A stretch of DNA of 64,000 nt from Streptomyces lasiicapitis (lineage in GTDB: Bacteria > Actinomycetota > Actinomycetes > Streptomycetales > Streptomycetaceae). The stretch lies in assembly GCF_014646335.1 (NCBI RefSeq), contig NZ_BMNG01000019.1, positions 153,860-217,859 of the forward strand. The letters are read 5' to 3'. A model generated the notes under the pieces. It was not told the DNA's origin and did no database searches. It saw only the letters and a program-made list of their open reading frames with translations. Shown here one piece after another: positions 61,002-64,000 of this stretch; the stretch's first letter is position 1; each line of letters begins with the position of its first letter. Made by a program: the position numbers and the translations under genes.

Positions 61002-61172
61002 TTACGGCGCTTCCATCAGGACCGTGCGGCGGGGGTTGGCCGTCTGGGTGGGGAGGTCTACGGGGTGCTCCGGCTGGTCGGCCGCGGGCTGCACGTCTTC
61101 GGCGTCCTCGAGGTGCGCGAGGGTGGTGCGGCGGGGGTTGGCTATGTTGCGGAACATCAGCGTGGACTTCAT
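61002..61172 (-). CDS. 56-residue peptide with duplicated ANPRRT motif
   Basis: A short reading frame starting MKSTLMFRNIANPRRTTLAHL and ending TANPRRTVLMEAP. The motif ANPRRT(T/V)L occurs twice (residues 11-18 and 45-52), coded by a 17-bp identical DNA repeat (61024-61040 and 61126-61142). The centre is acidic and Pro-rich. There is no strong ribosome-binding site. I do not know its function. It might be a conserved small protein or a peptide precursor. It is next to the CvnA-type sensor, divergently oriented. Confidence 0.65.
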   Translation of the reverse strand: MKSTLMFRNIANPRRTTLAHLEDAEDVQPAADQPEHPVDLPTQTANPRRTVLMEAP

Positions 61173-61744
61173 CTGCCGTTCGGACCCTGTCGGTTGGGGC
61201 GTCCGTCGAGTGGACGCCGGTTGTCGGTTTCGCCATCCCTGTAAAGCGTCAGGCTAAACATTCAATTCCCGACCAAAGTCCAGAAGAGGCCATGATCTTC
61301 ATGTGAGTTTGCTCACTGAGGAGCGGGCAAAAGGGTCAATTCCGGCTAGTGGTCCGCCCTTTGAAAACGGACATTGTCCACCTGAAGGCCTCATTCCGCT
61401 CCTGATCATGAAGACTGGGACACCCGCTACGACCGAGGTTCTCGTACGGAAACGTCCGTTATGGGCGACTTCACTTTCTACGTCTCGTAACGCGCCAATC
61501 ACGTGCTGTCACGGAGTTCATGGCCTGGCCCACGGGCCTTGTTGGAGATCCTGCACTGTGCTGGAATTCCCGGGACCGCCGCGGGATCGAACCGGCGCAC
61601 AGGGGCGCAACGCAGCGCCGAGTGGCGGCGGGAAGGGGGAGCAGCGCCGGTCTCACGACCACCAAGGGGTGCCTGGCGCCCCGAGACGCCGACACCGTCC
61701 CGCCGCCACGCGGCAGGACGCCTGGTCCAGAGGTTGCGACGCTA
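61173..61744. other. cvnA1 upstream region
   Basis: A 572-bp gap with noticeably lower GC in its first 250 bp, as expected for promoters. A short inverted repeat GTGAG-tttg-CTCAC is at 61303-61316. I see no convincing -10/-35 pair. In-frame stretches on both strands here are not coding by composition. The cvnA1 promoter should be within it. Confidence 0.45.
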
Positions 61745-64000
61745 GTGCAGGGACGTTTCAAGAGGGATGGCAAGGGGTCTCCCCAGGCCCGCCAGGGCCG
61801 TGGGGAAGCCGCGCAGGAAGGCGCGCGCGGCGGAAGTGACCGCGGCTCCTCGGCCCAGCACGCCCAGAACCCGGGACAGGTGCAGTCCGGTGACGGCGGC
61901 GCGGGTGCCCCGGGCTCGGGCCCGGCCACGGGCGGAGCCCTGCCCAAGGGTTCCAAGACACCCCCGGGTCCCGGCCCGCGAATAGCCCTGCGCAACTGGC
62001 GCATCTCGACCCGTCTGGTCTCGCTCCTGGCACTGCCCGTCATCGCGGCGACCTCGCTGGGCGCCCTGCGTATCAACTCGTCGATGGACGAGATCGAGCA
62101 GCTCGACAACATGAAGCTGCTGACCGACATGACCAAGCAGGCCACCGACCTGGCCGCCGCGCTCCAGGAGGAGCGCGACCAGTCGGCGGGGCCGCTCGCG
62201 CACGGCGCGAAGGACACGGACTTCGTCGTCAAGGGCTCCCGGGAGAAGACGGACCGGGCCTACAAGAACTTCCTTCGGGGCACGCAGCAGCTGGACGACA
62301 GCGAGAGCGACAAGGGCCTCGTGGGTGTGCGGCAGAGCACCATCCAGATCACCCAGCAGCTCCAGAAGATCAGCGACGTACGCCGCAACGCGTACGCCGA
62401 CGCCAAGTCGGTCTCGCAGACGGTCGACGCCTACAGCCAGCTCATCGAGCAGCTCCTCGCGCTCTCCGAGGACATGGCGCAGGCGACCAGCAACCCGGAC
62501 ATGATCCAGCGCACCCGCGCGCTCGCCGCGTTCTCCTCCGCCAAGGAGTACGCCTCCGTGCAGCGCGCCGTCATCGCGGCCGCGCTGCCCCCGAACAACC
62601 GCGAGTTCGGCAAGCTCTCCGAGACCGACCGCCGCTACGCGTTCTCCGCGCTCGACAAGGAGGGCTCGGAGCTCCAGTCCTTCAACCGGATCTACACCGG
62701 TGACCGCGAGGAGCTCCTGAAGCCCATCAGCGAGGGCAACTCCGCCATCCAGGCCGCCAACTCCTATGCCAAGCGCGTGCTTGAGCAGGAGGGCGGCATC
62801 AAGCTCCGCGGCAAGCGCTCCTACAAGGACTGGGTGGACTCCGACTCCACCAAGATCTCGGAGATGTCGAAGATCGAGCTGACGCTGCTCGACGAGATGG
62901 AGCAGAAGGCCCGTTCGCTCAGGAACGAGTCCGAGCAGCAGGCCATCCTCAACGGCGCGCTCATCCTGCTCGTCCTCGGCGTCTCGCTCGTCGGCGCCTT
63001 CGTCGTGGCCCGGTCCATGATCCGCTCGCTGCGCCGGCTCCAGGACACCGCCACCAAGGTCGCCCAGGACCGCCTGCCCGAGCTGGTCAAGCAGCTCTCC
63101 GAGTCCGACCCGCAGGACGTCGACACGTCCGTGGAGTCGGTCGGTGTGCACTCCCGGGACGAGATCGGCCAGGTGGCCGCGGCCTTCGACGACGTGCACC
63201 GCGAGGCCGTCCGCCTCGCCGCCGAGCAGGCCCTCCTGCGGGGCAACGTCAACGCGATGTTCACCAACCTCTCGCGCCGCTCCCAGGGCCTCATCCAGCG
63301 CCAGCTCTCGCTCATCTCCGAGCTGGAGTCCCGCGAGGCCGACCCCGACCAGCTCTCCTCGCTGTTCAAGCTCGACCACCTCGCGACCCGCATGCGCCGT
63401 AACGGCGAGAACCTCCTCGTCCTCGCCGGTGAGGAGCCGGGCCGCCGCTGGACCCGCCCCGTCCCCCTCGTCGACGTGCTGCGCGCCGCCGCGTCCGAGG
63501 TGGAGCAGTACGAGCGCATCGAGCTGTCCGCCGTGCCCTCGACCGAGGTCGCGGGACGCGTCGTCAACGACCTCGTGCACCTCCTCGCCGAGCTGCTCGA
63601 GAACGCGACCTCGTTCTCCTCGCCGCAGACCAAGGTCAAGGTGACCGGTCACGCGCTGCCCGACGGCCGCGTGCTCATCGAGATCCACGACACCGGCATC
63701 GGCCTCTCCCCCGAGGACCTCGCCGCGATCAACGAGCGGCTCGCCTCGCCGCCCACCGTGGACGTCTCGGTCTCCCGCCGCATGGGTCTGTTCGTGGTCG
63801 GCCGTCTGTCGCAGCGACACGGCATCCGCATCCAGCTCCGCCCCTCCGACTCCGGTGGCACGACCGCGCTGGTCATGCTGCCCGTCGACGTCGCCCAGGG
63901 CGGCAAGAAGGCTCCGAGCAAGCCGGGCGCGCCCGCCCCGACCGGCGGTCCCGCCGCGGCGCAGGCCGCAGCGGGTGCCGCGGCCGCGCGGCGCGGCGGC
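61745..64000 (+). CDS. cvnA1: CvnA-type sensor histidine kinase with nitrate/nitrite-sensing domain, cut by window edge
   Basis: The first 752 residues of the sensor of a conservon (homologue of S. coelicolor CvnA1, SCO5544). A Gly/Gln-rich cytosolic leader (1-79) precedes TM1 (about 87-108), an extracytoplasmic NIT-like region and TM2 (about 400-420). A HAMP domain and an HATPase domain follow, the latter with HLLAELLENATSFSSP and HDTGIGL. The segment before HATPase (VNAMFTNLSRRSQGLIQRQ) has no obvious phosphoacceptor His. The GTG at 61745 gives the family start MQGRFKRDG. The usual partners cvnB-cvnD would lie to the right. Confidence 0.93.
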   Translation, partial: MQGRFKRDGKGSPQARQGRGEAAQEGARGGSDRGSSAQHAQNPGQVQSGDGGAGAPGSGPATGGALPKGSKTPPGPGPRIALRNWRISTRLVSLLALPVIAATSLGALRINSSMDEIEQLDNMKLLTDMTKQATDLAAALQEERDQSAGPLAHGAKDTDFVVKGSREKTDRAYKNFLRGTQQLDDSESDKGLVGVRQSTIQITQQLQKISDVRRNAYADAKSVSQTVDAYSQLIEQLLALSEDMAQATSNPDMIQRTRALAAFSSAKEYASVQRAVIAAALPPNNREFGKLSETDRRYAFSALDKEGSELQSFNRIYTGDREELLKPISEGNSAIQAANSYAKRVLEQEGGIKLRGKRSYKDWVDSDSTKISEMSKIELTLLDEMEQKARSLRNESEQQAILNGALILLVLGVSLVGAFVVARSMIRSLRRLQDTATKVAQDRLPELVKQLSESDPQDVDTSVESVGVHSRDEIGQVAAAFDDVHREAVRLAAEQALLRGNVNAMFTNLSRRSQGLIQRQLSLISELESREADPDQLSSLFKLDHLATRMRRNGENLLVLAGEEPGRRWTRPVPLVDVLRAAASEVEQYERIELSAVPSTEVAGRVVNDLVHLLAELLENATSFSSPQTKVKVTGHALPDGRVLIEIHDTGIGLSPEDLAAINERLASPPTVDVSVSRRMGLFVVGRLSQRHGIRIQLRPSDSGGTTALVMLPVDVAQGGKKAPSKPGAPAPTGGPAAAQAAAGAAAARRGG

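Noticed and set aside
61742..63820. 692-codon minus-strand frame opposite the CvnA sensor
   Set aside because: Antisense shadow. The plus frame has membrane, HAMP and HATPase features and runs to the window edge.

Overview
The window is about 72% G+C chromosomal DNA from an actinomycete, almost certainly a Streptomyces. It carries NsdA, HupS, NdgR, GlcP, a SepIVA/DivIVA-like protein and a CvnA-type sensor. Their order follows the conserved core segment of S. coelicolor around trmD, ffh, nsdA, ftsY, smc, rnc, recG, hupS, leuCD, ndgR, gltX and cvn1. GTG starts, short 4-8 nt overlaps and long GC-rich hairpin terminators are typical of the genus. Most genes are housekeeping genes on the minus strand. 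The plus strand mostly carries shorter, accessory-looking genes.

Layout. 1-2.9 kb: the rpsP-khpA-rimM-trmD ribosomal/tRNA operon (trmD cut by the left edge) and a SprT-like metalloprotein. 3.1-7.6 kb: an archaeal/eukaryotic-type prolyl-tRNA synthetase, a divergent methyltransferase and an FtsH protease. 7.7-18.3 kb: SRP (ffh, ftsY), the nitrogen operon amtB-glnK-glnD with a GlnR-like box, nsdA, and a primase/polymerase-like protein. 18.5-22.6 kb: an NCS1 permease, an LLM flavin oxidoreductase and the GlcP-type sugar permease. 22.8-28.9 kb: smc, a small coiled-coil protein, acylphosphatase and a secreted CAP protein. 29-40.6 kb: a flavodoxin with its HxlR regulator, then mutM, rnc, rpmF, a YceD protein, a SepIVA-like protein, coaD, rsmD, recG and a FakA-like protein. 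40.8-45.7 kb: rpmB, then a SARP/AfsR-like regulator with an FAD monooxygenase, which looks like an inserted accessory pair. 45.6-53.8 kb: thiD-thiL, a stand-alone Lrp ligand domain, a lipoprotein, ddl-gpsA-plsC, cofC/fbiD, an OB-fold-like protein, hupS and a small conserved protein. 54-57 kb: leuCD divergent from ndgR. 57.1-61.2 kb: five tRNA genes (Glu and Gln only), a HAD hydrolase, gltX, an FAH-family enzyme and a 56-residue peptide gene. From 61.7 kb: a CvnA-type nitrate/nitrite-sensor-like kinase running off the right edge.

Functional links. amtB, glnK and glnD form one nitrogen-sensing unit. ffh and ftsY are the two GTPases of the SRP pathway. smc, hupS and the SepIVA-like protein serve chromosome and septum biology. 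ddl, gpsA, plsC and the FakA-like protein feed envelope and lipid synthesis. gltX sits beside the tRNA-Glu/tRNA-Gln array that a non-discriminating GluRS would charge.

The most striking feature is a 338-residue intein splitting the Walker A motif of RecG (GSGK/T). It begins with alanine, has both LAGLIDADG motifs, and carries the scattered Trp-Cys-Thr triad of class 3 inteins. Second-tier items are the archaeal-type ProRS, the 56-residue peptide with a duplicated ANPRRT motif, the Gln/Glu tRNA array, internal duplications in the SepIVA-like and FakA-like proteins, and short tandem repeats that carry stop codons at the ends of three genes.
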